A DNA stretch of 64,000 nt, from the NCBI RefSeq assembly GCF_001651865.1, contig NZ_LPUX01000061.1, positions 124,001-188,000 on the forward strand. The letters run 5' to 3'. Below the pieces are notes generated by a model. The model was not told where the DNA came from. It was given only the letters and a program-made list of their open reading frames with translations, and made no database searches. The translations under genes and the position numbers were made by a program. Origin of the DNA: Sinorhizobium glycinis (GTDB lineage Bacteria > Pseudomonadota > Alphaproteobacteria > Rhizobiales > Rhizobiaceae). Positions 56,730 through 64,000 of the stretch are shown piece after piece (the first letter of the stretch is position 1; each line of letters begins with the position of its first letter).

Positions 56730-57758
56730 TTGCGCAGTTTTTTCAACACGACCGCGATGGCGGTCCTTGCGGCAACTCTTTTTGCCGGTTCCGCGGCCGC
56801 CGAGACGGAGAACCCGTTCCGCTGCAAGCCGGGCGAAAAATACGTCATGAACGTCATGGTCTCGGGCGTCGAATACTGGTTCCCGGTCTATGAAATGTTC
56901 AAGCAGGCGGGCCAGCAGTTCGGCTGCGAAACGGAATATACGGGCACGCCGGAATATGACGTCAACAAACAGATCGCCACCTTCGACCAGGCACTGGCAC
57001 AGAACCCGGCCGGCATTCTCGTTCATCCGATGAACTCCGACCCGTTCATCGAGCCGATCAACCGCGCGATCGACCAGGGCACGGCGGTCGTCACCTTCGC
57101 GGCCGACTCGCCGCTCTCCAAGCGCGTGTCCTTCATCACGTCGGACAACACCCGCGAAGGCATCTATGCCGCCGACGCAATCGCGGAGAAGATGGGCGGC
57201 AAGGGTGAATATGCGGTTCTGGAAAATCCGGGTCAGGACAACCACGACAAGCGCATCGCGGCTTTCATCGGCCGCATGGAGGAGAAGTGGCCGGATATGA
57301 AGCTGGTCGGCCGTGCTGCCTCCAACCAGGATCCGACCAAGGCCTATCAGGGTCTCAACAGCATCATCCAGGCCAATCCGAACCTCGGCGCCGTCTTCAT
57401 GCCGGAGGCAAATTCCGCGATCGGTGCCGCCCAGGCCAACAAGGAAAGCGGCGGCAAGGTCCTCGTCATGTGCGCGGACGTCAACGCCAATATCCTCGAC
57501 ATGATCAAGGCCGGCGAGGTCTTCGGTTCGATCAACCCGAACCAGGGCATGCAGGGCTATATGGGCTTCATGTTGCTTTGGCTCGCCAAGCATCCGGAAC
57601 TGATCGATCCGATGAACGACGCCAAGCGCTCCGGCTTCAACCCGATGAGCATCCCGGTCGTCGACAATGGGCTCTCCATCGTGACGGCAGAAAATGCCGA
57701 TGACTTCTATTGGGACAAATATCTGAAGCGTCGCGGCACGAACGGTATCGAGGAGTAA
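56730..57758 (+). CDS. Ribose-type ABC transporter substrate-binding protein
   Basis: A 342-residue peripla_BP_4 protein starting at TTG with GAGGAGGA in front, signal peptide cleaved near SAAA (about residue 24). It has [40 protein letters not shown] and [17 protein letters not shown]. It binds a sugar or polyol in the periplasm. It is the first gene of an operon with a two-domain ATPase, a permease, a SorC regulator, an aldo/keto reductase and a GlpD-like enzyme. Confidence 0.92.
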   Translation: MRSFFNTTAMAVLAATLFAGSAAAETENPFRCKPGEKYVMNVMVSGVEYWFPVYEMFKQAGQQFGCETEYTGTPEYDVNKQIATFDQALAQNPAGILVHPMNSDPFIEPINRAIDQGTAVVTFAADSPLSKRVSFITSDNTREGIYAADAIAEKMGGKGEYAVLENPGQDNHDKRIAAFIGRMEEKWPDMKLVGRAASNQDPTKAYQGLNSIIQANPNLGAVFMPEANSAIGAAQANKESGGKVLVMCADVNANILDMIKAGEVFGSINPNQGMQGYMGFMLLWLAKHPELIDPMNDAKRSGFNPMSIPVVDNGLSIVTAENADDFYWDKYLKRRGTNGIEE

Positions 57759-57772
57759 GCTCCGGATTTGCG

Positions 57773-57798
57773 CCATCCGCGCCTCATGGCGCGGATGG
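57773..57798 (+). terminator. Hairpin between binding protein and ATPase
   Basis: An 11-bp stem CCATCCGCGCC / GGCGCGGATGG with loop TCAT, 15 bases past the binding-protein stop. It probably raises binding-protein message relative to the rest of the operon. Confidence 0.5.
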
Positions 57799-57820
57799 TC
57801 TCAGGGAGGGGAGGAACACG

Positions 57821-59347
57821 ATGGCGAAGCCTGTGCTGACAATTCATCGCGTCACCAAGCACTTCGGTGCGGTGAAGGCGCTGACGGACGTCGAGTTCAT
57901 GCTCGAACGCGGTGAGATCCATGCGCTCTGCGGCGAGAACGGCGCCGGAAAGTCGACATTGATGAACATCATCGCAGGCGTACTGCAGCCGACCGAGGGT
58001 GAGATCCGCATGGACGGGAAGGTCGTGCGGATATCCTCACCAGCCGTCGCCCAATCGCTCGGCATTGGTCTCGTGCATCAGGAAATCGCCCTCTGCCCGG
58101 ATGTGACGGTTGCGGAAAACATGTTCATGGCGGCGACCGACCGCCGCCGTGCCCCCTTCATGAACTACCGCGCGCTCGAACGTGACGCGCAGGCCGTAAT
58201 GAACCGGCTGGGCGCAATCGACGTCGGCCGCAAGGTTGCGGACCTACCGATTTCCAGCCAGCAGCTCGTCGAGATCGCCAAGGCTTTGACGCTCGACTGC
58301 CGGGTGCTGATCCTGGACGAGCCGACCGCGGCGCTCGCCGAAAGCGAGGCGCAGCAGCTCTTTTCGATTATCCGCGATCTCAAGGCGAACGGCATATCAA
58401 TCATCTATATCAGTCATCGCATGGCCGAGATATTCAGCCTCTGTGACCGGGTAACCGTGTTCCGCGACGGCCGTTACGTCTCTACCGATCGCATTGCCGA
58501 CATCACGCCGGATGACGTGGTACGCCGGATGGTGGGGCGCGAGATCACGCAGCTCTACCCGGAAAAGATCGGACCGGGTGAGGCGTCTGGCGAGCTGGTC
58601 TTCGAGGTGGACAACATCGGCGACGGCGAGCGTTTCCATGGCGTCAGCTTCGCGCTGCGCAAGGGCGAGATTCTTGGCATCGGCGGCCTGATCGGATCCG
58701 GCCGCACGGAAATCGCCGAGGGTATATGCGGGCTTCGAGCGCGCACGGCCGGTGCAGTACGCCTCCGCGGCAAGACGCAGAAGATCAATTCCTATTCCGA
58801 TGCGGTGAAGGCCGGGCTCGTTTATCTCTCGGAGGACCGAAAGGGCGCTGGCATCTTTCTGGAGATGTCGATCGCGCAGAACATTTCCGTGCTGGAACTG
58901 AAGTCGCTGACGAATTCCGTCGGTCTCATGAACGGGCGTGCGGAGGCCGCGCTTGCTGAGGATTTCGCCCGGCGGCTTGCAGTGCGGATGGGCGGTGTCG
59001 AGGCCCCCGTAAAATCGCTCTCCGGCGGTAACCAGCAGAAGGTCGCGATCGCCAAGCAGCTCGCGGTGAAGCCGAAGGTCATCCTGATGGACGAGCCAAC
59101 ACGCGGCATCGATGTCGGTGCGAAGGCGGAGATTCACCGCCTGCTGCGCGAGCTTGCCCGCTCGGGCATCGGCATTGTCGTCATCTCTTCGGAAATGCCG
59201 GAGCTGCTCGGGCTCTCGGACCGCGTGCTCGTCGTCCGGGAGGGTCGCATAGCCGGGGAGCTCGGCATTGACGAGATGACGGAGGAGGCTGTGATCCGCC
59301 TCGCCTCGGGGGTGGGAACGGCAAGGGCGGCAAGCCATGCAGCGTGA
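57821..59347 (+). CDS. Ribose-type ABC transporter ATP-binding protein (two NBDs)
   Basis: A 508-residue RbsA/MglA-type protein with two nucleotide-binding halves. The first has Walker [10 protein letters not shown] (38-46) and a degenerate signature; the second has a degenerate Walker A (GLIGSGRTE) and a full signature [15 protein letters not shown] with Walker [14 protein letters not shown]. This asymmetry is normal for the family. AGGGAGGGGAGG lies before the ATG at 57821; the longer frame upstream crosses the hairpin and is rejected. Confidence 0.94.
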   Translation: MAKPVLTIHRVTKHFGAVKALTDVEFMLERGEIHALCGENGAGKSTLMNIIAGVLQPTEGEIRMDGKVVRISSPAVAQSLGIGLVHQEIALCPDVTVAENMFMAATDRRRAPFMNYRALERDAQAVMNRLGAIDVGRKVADLPISSQQLVEIAKALTLDCRVLILDEPTAALAESEAQQLFSIIRDLKANGISIIYISHRMAEIFSLCDRVTVFRDGRYVSTDRIADITPDDVVRRMVGREITQLYPEKIGPGEASGELVFEVDNIGDGERFHGVSFALRKGEILGIGGLIGSGRTEIAEGICGLRARTAGAVRLRGKTQKINSYSDAVKAGLVYLSEDRKGAGIFLEMSIAQNISVLELKSLTNSVGLMNGRAEAALAEDFARRLAVRMGGVEAPVKSLSGGNQQKVAIAKQLAVKPKVILMDEPTRGIDVGAKAEIHRLLRELARSGIGIVVISSEMPELLGLSDRVLVVREGRIAGELGIDEMTEEAVIRLASGVGTARAASHAA

Positions 59348-59369
59348 CGAGAAATTGGGAGGGACGGGA

Positions 59370-60359
59370 ATGGCAATCGACACGATGGCGGCAGGCGCGC
59401 CGAAGACATCGTCCTGGAAACGCATCGGCAGGATGCGCGAGGCGGGGCTGATAGCGATCATCCTCGCACTCTGCGTGATCATGAGTTTCGCCTCGCCGCA
59501 CTTTCTGACACTCGGCAACTTCCGCGCCATGTTGATGAGTTTTTCGGTCGAAGGCATCGTCGTCGTGGGCATGACGATCTTGCTTATCGTCGGCGGCATC
59601 GATCTCGCGGTTGGCTCCGTCGTCTGCTTTGCGATGGTGCTCTCGGGTTCGCTCTTCCTGGCCGGCCTCGACCCTTGGACGGCCTCGCTCGTCGGCATCG
59701 CCGCGAGCAGCGTGATCGGCGGCATCATGGGTTTCTTCGTGACGATCGTGGGCCTCAACCACTTCATCACGTCGCTCGCTGCCATGGTGATCGTGCGCGG
59801 GCTTTGCCTCATCATCACAAAGGGCACGCCGCTCTCGCTCTTCACGCTGCCGGCGGGCTTCAAGGCGGTGGGGCAGGGCACGTTCTACGGCGTTCCCTAT
59901 GTCATCCTGATCTTCGTCGCCGTCGTCATCCTGTTCGACTTCCTGCTGCGCCGGGCAACCGCCTTCCGCAAGGTCTTCTACACCGGCAGCAACGAGAAGG
60001 CGGCGCTCTATTCCGGCATCAAGACCAATCGGGTGAAATTCTGGGTGACGGTGCTCTGCTCGACGCTCGCAGGTGTTGCAGGCGTCATCTACATGTCCCG
60101 CTTCGGCGCCGCGACCCCCACCTTCGGCGTTGGCATGGAACTCAACATCATTGCGGCGGCGGTAATCGGCGGCGCCTCGCTCAACGGCGGCTCCGGCACG
60201 ATCCTCGGCGCCATCCTCGGCATCGCGCTTCTCTCTGTCGTCACCAGCTCGCTGATCCTGCTGGACGTCTCGGTCTATTGGCAGGACATGATCAAGGGGT
60301 GCATTCTGCTCGCTGCCGTTTCCATCGACCATTTCCTGCACAAGCGGAAGGCCGCCTGA
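59370..60359 (+). CDS. Ribose-type ABC transporter permease
   Basis: A 329-residue RbsC-type permease with eight or more helices: ILLIVGGIDLAVGSVVCFAM, SLAAMVIVRGLCLIITKGTP, AAAVIGGASLNGGSGTILGA. GGGAGGGACGG lies directly before the ATG at 59370; an ATG at 59337 overlapping the ATPase gene is also possible. One base separates its stop from the SorC gene start. Confidence 0.92.
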   Translation: MAIDTMAAGAPKTSSWKRIGRMREAGLIAIILALCVIMSFASPHFLTLGNFRAMLMSFSVEGIVVVGMTILLIVGGIDLAVGSVVCFAMVLSGSLFLAGLDPWTASLVGIAASSVIGGIMGFFVTIVGLNHFITSLAAMVIVRGLCLIITKGTPLSLFTLPAGFKAVGQGTFYGVPYVILIFVAVVILFDFLLRRATAFRKVFYTGSNEKAALYSGIKTNRVKFWVTVLCSTLAGVAGVIYMSRFGAATPTFGVGMELNIIAAAVIGGASLNGGSGTILGAILGIALLSVVTSSLILLDVSVYWQDMIKGCILLAAVSIDHFLHKRKAA

Positions 60360-60360
60360 C

Positions 60361-61368
60361 ATGCCAATTGCGAAACTGAAACCCAGGACGACAGCGCAGC
60401 GCGAGGAAATCGTCATCGCCCGTCAGATGCACCAGGCGCTCGTCCTGCACTTTATGGAAGGCCTGACGCAGGCACAGATCGCCGATCAGCTCGGTATCTC
60501 CCAAGCCACCGTCAACCGCCTCATCAAGCGGGGCCGTCAACTCGGCCTCGTCGAGATCAAGATCAAGTCCCCCGTCGAGCCCCTGGTCGACATGGAGGAA
60601 CGACTTCTGGCGCTCGGTGGTATCAGCCGTGCGGTCGTGGTGCCGACCGTTTCCGACAATCCGCAGATCGCGCTTCAGACAGTCGGACAGGCGGCCGCCC
60701 GCCTGCTGCTCGATGAGATCGGCGACGGCGACACGATCTGCATCACTGGCGGCAAAGGGGTGAGCGCCGTCGTCGCCGGCTTGCAGCCGCCGCGTCGTTT
60801 CGACGTCGAGGTAATACCGGCGACGGGCTGCGTCCAGGGCAAGCACTATACCGACGTCAATCATGTTTCGACGCTGATGGCCGAGCGGCTTGGCGGGCAT
60901 TCCTATCAGATCCACGCGCCGCTCTTCGCCGACGATTCCGAGCAGCGGGAAATGCTGATCAACATCCGCTCCGTCGCCGACGTCTTCAAACGGGCGCGCG
61001 AGGCGAAGGTGGCCGTGGTCGGCATCGGCTCGATCCTGACCGACGACTCGAGCTACTACGACCTGCATCCGTCTTCCAGCACCGACCGGGCGGCGATCGA
61101 ACGCTCCGGCGCGACCTGCGAACTGCTCGCCCACCTGCTCGACGACCGAGGCCGGGTTTGCAACTACAGCCTCAACCGTTCGCTGGTGTCGCTGACGCTT
61201 GAGGAATTTGCCTCGATTCCAACCAAGATCGGCGTCGCGAGCGGGCCGAACAAGGCAGGCCCGATTCTCAGCGTCATGCGGGGCGACCATCTCGACACGC
61301 TCGTCACCGACGAGGCGACCGGCGCGCGTATTCTTGAAATTGCCTCCGAGGAAGGATTTTCCGCATGA
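60361..61368 (+). CDS. SorC/DeoR-type sugar-binding transcriptional regulator
   Basis: A 335-residue regulator: HTH at about residues 33-63 (MEGLTQAQIADQLGISQATVNRLIKRG) and a SorC effector domain with ICITGGKGVSAVVAGLQPPR and ASGPNKAGPILSVMRGD. It is likely the local repressor, released by a phosphorylated sugar or polyol. EryD of the erythritol locus belongs to the same family and is the closest functional analogue I know. Its stop overlaps the reductase ATG (ATGA). Confidence 0.9.
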   Translation: MPIAKLKPRTTAQREEIVIARQMHQALVLHFMEGLTQAQIADQLGISQATVNRLIKRGRQLGLVEIKIKSPVEPLVDMEERLLALGGISRAVVVPTVSDNPQIALQTVGQAAARLLLDEIGDGDTICITGGKGVSAVVAGLQPPRRFDVEVIPATGCVQGKHYTDVNHVSTLMAERLGGHSYQIHAPLFADDSEQREMLINIRSVADVFKRAREAKVAVVGIGSILTDDSSYYDLHPSSSTDRAAIERSGATCELLAHLLDDRGRVCNYSLNRSLVSLTLEEFASIPTKIGVASGPNKAGPILSVMRGDHLDTLVTDEATGARILEIASEEGFSA

Positions 61369-62360
61369 GCGGCGAGCAGCTAACCCGCGAGATCGGACGC
61401 TCCGGCGTCAAGGCATCTGCCGTCGGCCTCGGCACCTGGGCGATCGGCGGCTGGATGTGGGGCGGAACGGATGAGGCGGAATCCAATGCCGCCATTCACG
61501 CTTCGCTCGAGGCCGGCGTCACCCTCATAGACACGGCGCCGGCCTACGGCCTCGGCCGGGCGGAGGAGATCGTCGGCAAGGCGATCGCGGGGCGCCGCGA
61601 CAAGGCGGTGATCGCCACCAAATGCGGCCTCGTGTGGCATACGAAAAGAGGCAACCACTTCTTCGACCAGGACAGCAAGCCGGTCCATCGTTATCTCGGC
61701 CGGGATTCGATCATCCATGAGGTTGAGCAAAGCCTGCGCCGCCTCGGCACAGATCATATCGACCTCTACATCACCCACTGGCAGGACGCGACGACGCCCA
61801 TCGAGGAGACGGTTGCGGCGCTGGAAGACCTGAAGCGGGCCGGCAAGATCCGCGCGATCGGCGCCAGCAATGTCAACCGTTCGGAGCTGAAGCAGTACAT
61901 CGAAACCGGTTCGCTCGATGCGATCCAGGAGCGGTTCAGCATGATCGATCGCGAGATCGAGGCGGACCTGCTGCCGCTCACCGTTGCCAACGGCGTCTCG
62001 ACCCTCAGCTATTCCTCGCTGGCGCTCGGCCTGCTCTCCGGCGCGATCGGACCGGAGCGGGTCTTTTCCGGCGACGACCAGCGCAAGGACAATCCGCGCT
62101 TTTCCGTCGCAAACCGGCAGAAGGCCAGGGATTTCGCCGAGACGACCCGGGCCGTCGCAGAGCGCCACGGCGCCAGCGTCGCGCAGACGGTCATCGCCTG
62201 GACGCTGAAGCAGCCAGGCGTGACCTTTGCCCTCTGTGGCGCGCGGAACCCGGCGCAGGCGCTCGACAATGCGCGGGCCGGCACGCTGCGGCTCTCCGCT
62301 GAAGATATGGCAGCCATCGAAACGGCCGTTTCGGCGAAGCTGGCGAACATGGACGGATAA
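61365..62360 (+). CDS. Aldo/keto reductase
   Basis: A 331-residue AKR with Asp56 (TLIDTAPAYGLG), Tyr61, Lys86 (ATKCG) and the His of DLYITHW. It has the same layout as the reductase at 34335 but is a separate gene with its own operon. It probably interconverts a sugar and a polyol or a keto sugar imported by the transporter. Confidence 0.9.
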   Translation: MSGEQLTREIGRSGVKASAVGLGTWAIGGWMWGGTDEAESNAAIHASLEAGVTLIDTAPAYGLGRAEEIVGKAIAGRRDKAVIATKCGLVWHTKRGNHFFDQDSKPVHRYLGRDSIIHEVEQSLRRLGTDHIDLYITHWQDATTPIEETVAALEDLKRAGKIRAIGASNVNRSELKQYIETGSLDAIQERFSMIDREIEADLLPLTVANGVSTLSYSSLALGLLSGAIGPERVFSGDDQRKDNPRFSVANRQKARDFAETTRAVAERHGASVAQTVIAWTLKQPGVTFALCGARNPAQALDNARAGTLRLSAEDMAAIETAVSAKLANMDG

Positions 62361-62370
62361 CGGACCCATC

Positions 62371-64000
62371 ATGAACCGGAAAGACACTTTGGACGGGCTC
62401 CGCCAAAGCCCGAAGGTGGACGTGTGCGTCCTCGGAGGCGGCATCAACGGTATCAGCGTCTTTCGCGAGCTTGCGTTGCAGGGCGTCAATGTGCTGCTAG
62501 CCGAGAAGGGCGACTATTGCTCGGGCGCGAGCGCTGCCCTCTCGCGAATGGTCCATGGCGGTCTGCGCTATCTCGAGAATGGTGAGTTCAGCCTGGTTCG
62601 GGAGTCGCTCGTCGAGCGCGACCGGCTGCTGCGCAACGCCCCGCACTATGTCGCCCCGTTGCCGACCACGGTGCCGGTCTTCGATGTCTTCTCCGGTCTC
62701 GCCAACGGCATCGTGCGCTTTCTCGGCCTCACCCGCCGCCCCAGCCGTCGTGGTGCCGTCGCCATCAAGGGGGGCCTCGGCATTTACGATTTCCTGACGC
62801 GCAAGCGGGCGCTGATGCCGCGACACGAGTTCCGCGGCCGCAAGTCGACGCTGGGAAAATGGCCGGCGCTCAATCCGGCAATCCTGGGCTCGGCGACCTA
62901 TCACGATGCCTGGGTCAGCCATCCCGAACGCATCGGCATCGAGCTGTTGCGCGACGCTCTGTCAGCCGGGGCGAATGCCGGCGCCCTGAACTACGCGACG
63001 CTCGAAGAGGCCGATGCCGGGGAATTCCTGCTGCATGACAAGCTTTCCGGAGAAAAATTCCCGATACGGCCGCGACTGGTCGTCAATGCCACCGGCGGCT
63101 GGATCGATACGGCAAACGCAACGCTGTTTCCTGCAGACGACCGACCCGCTCCGCTGATGGGGGGTACGAAGGGCTCGCACCTGATCATCGACAATCCGGC
63201 ACTCCACGACATGCTCGATGGGCACATGATCTACTACGAGAACGAGGACGGCCGCATCTGCATTCTGTTTCCCTATCTCGGAAAGGTGCTGGTTGGCTCG
63301 ACGGATATCCGCGTCGAAGATCCCGATACGGTGCGGTGCGAACCCGAAGAGCGGAACTATATCCTGCAATCGCTCGCCTTCGTACTGCCGGGCGTGCGCA
63401 TCCGCCCGAAAGAGATCGTCTTTCAGTTCGCCGGCGTGCGACCGCTACCGGCCAGCAAGGATAGCTTCACCGGCCGCATCCCGCGCGACCATTTCTGCAC
63501 CGTGCTCGAAGGCCGCGACGGCGGGCCGCCGGTGCTCTGCATGATCGGCGGCAAGTGGACGACTTTCCGATCCTTCGGCGAGCTCGCCGCAGACATGGCG
63601 TTGGAACGGCTGGGCCATAGCCGCCGCGTGAACACAGCCGATCGCCCTTTTGGCGGCGGACGGGAATTTCCGAAAGACCGTGCCGGATGGGTCCGGGACC
63701 TGTCGGAATCGACGAGCCTTTCCCCGGGTCGCGCCGCAACGCTGTTCGAGCGCTACGGGACAGATGCGGAGGGCGTCGTCAGCTTCACGGCGGCGGGGCC
63801 GGACCGCCTCTTGCCCCATGCCGGCTATAGCGCTCGTGAACTCCTGTATCTCATCCGCGAGGAGGCGGTCGAGCATCTGGACGACCTGCTCCTCCGGCGC
63901 ACGACACTTGCCATCACCGGCGAGCTTTCGCTTGCCATGGCCGAAGCCGCGCTCGACCTGCTTGCCGCCGAAAAGGGCTGGCCGGAGCAGCGCAGGGCCG
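62371..64000 (+). CDS. Glycerol-3-phosphate dehydrogenase/oxidase family (GlpD/EryB-like), 3' end outside window
   Basis: 543 codons are visible and no stop is reached. FAD motif GGGINGISV (22-30), then the GlpD block SRMVHGGLRYLENGEFSLVRES, YDFLTRKRALMPRHEF, and GSTDIRVEDPDTVRCEPEE. The enzyme oxidises glycerol-3-phosphate or, in the EryB version, erythritol-4-phosphate, passing electrons to quinone at the membrane. It lies 10 bases after the aldo/keto reductase. The cluster composition (SorC regulator, polyol-type importer) favours an EryB-like role, which is inference. Confidence 0.88.
   Translation, partial: MNRKDTLDGLRQSPKVDVCVLGGGINGISVFRELALQGVNVLLAEKGDYCSGASAALSRMVHGGLRYLENGEFSLVRESLVERDRLLRNAPHYVAPLPTTVPVFDVFSGLANGIVRFLGLTRRPSRRGAVAIKGGLGIYDFLTRKRALMPRHEFRGRKSTLGKWPALNPAILGSATYHDAWVSHPERIGIELLRDALSAGANAGALNYATLEEADAGEFLLHDKLSGEKFPIRPRLVVNATGGWIDTANATLFPADDRPAPLMGGTKGSHLIIDNPALHDMLDGHMIYYENEDGRICILFPYLGKVLVGSTDIRVEDPDTVRCEPEERNYILQSLAFVLPGVRIRPKEIVFQFAGVRPLPASKDSFTGRIPRDHFCTVLEGRDGGPPVLCMIGGKWTTFRSFGELAADMALERLGHSRRVNTADRPFGGGREFPKDRAGWVRDLSESTSLSPGRAATLFERYGTDAEGVVSFTAAGPDRLLPHAGYSARELLYLIREEAVEHLDDLLLRRTTLAITGELSLAMAEAALDLLAAEKGWPEQRRA

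Overview
The window looks like Rhizobiaceae DNA, most likely Sinorhizobium/Ensifer and probably a large accessory replicon. Reasons: high-GC alphaproteobacterial codon use, a DUF982 gene, a ROSE-type RNA thermometer, an alphaproteobacterial RpoH promoter plus a perfect CIRCE element before groESL, two RIME-like rhizobial intergenic repeats, and dense ABC transporter/LysR/AraC content. No rRNA, tRNA, CRISPR array or intact transposase was seen. The species call is inference.

1-13.5 kb is a protein-quality-control island: an ABC-2 exporter with a NEW3-domain partner, an HtrA/DegP protease, groESL, two intact small heat-shock proteins (the first under a ROSE thermometer), a complex I NDUFS4-like protein, DUF982, CbpA/CbpM co-chaperones, an SPW-repeat membrane protein, a decayed third hsp20 and an FtsH protease. 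13.5-14.2 kb holds a decayed LysR gene.

14.4-29 kb is a detoxification/regulatory region: a ring-cleaving dioxygenase with an esterase and a divergent LysR; three tandem AraC regulators, each 301 aa, that share a TACAAGAA-like upstream motif; an isochorismatase-fold hydrolase, XapX, a Tat-type amidohydrolase with an odd Cys/His tail, DoxX and an MFS exporter; then a chloroperoxidase-like hydrolase, a LysR and a second MFS exporter. A serine-recombinase remnant lies at about 29.1 kb.

29.5-54.1 kb is dominated by organosulfur scavenging: tauCBA; a MalFG-type sugar importer lacking an ATPase, with an aldo/keto reductase; then msuE-sfnG-livGHM-SBP-livF-sfnB, a NtaA/DmoA-type monooxygenase, two more sfnB paralogues, an FAD/NAD(P) protein, ssuD and a flavin reductase. 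The branched-chain-amino-acid-type (HAAT) transporter inside the sulfone oxidation operon suggests a dedicated uptake route for an organosulfur compound. Several promoters of this region share AT-rich islands containing ATAGATT.

54.1-56.5 kb is a junkyard: a frameshifted methyltransferase and a truncated tyrosine recombinase. 56.5-64 kb is a sugar/polyol catabolic operon: a ribose-type ABC importer, a SorC regulator, an aldo/keto reductase and a GlpD/EryB-type dehydrogenase that runs off the window, preceded by a tandem palindromic operator.
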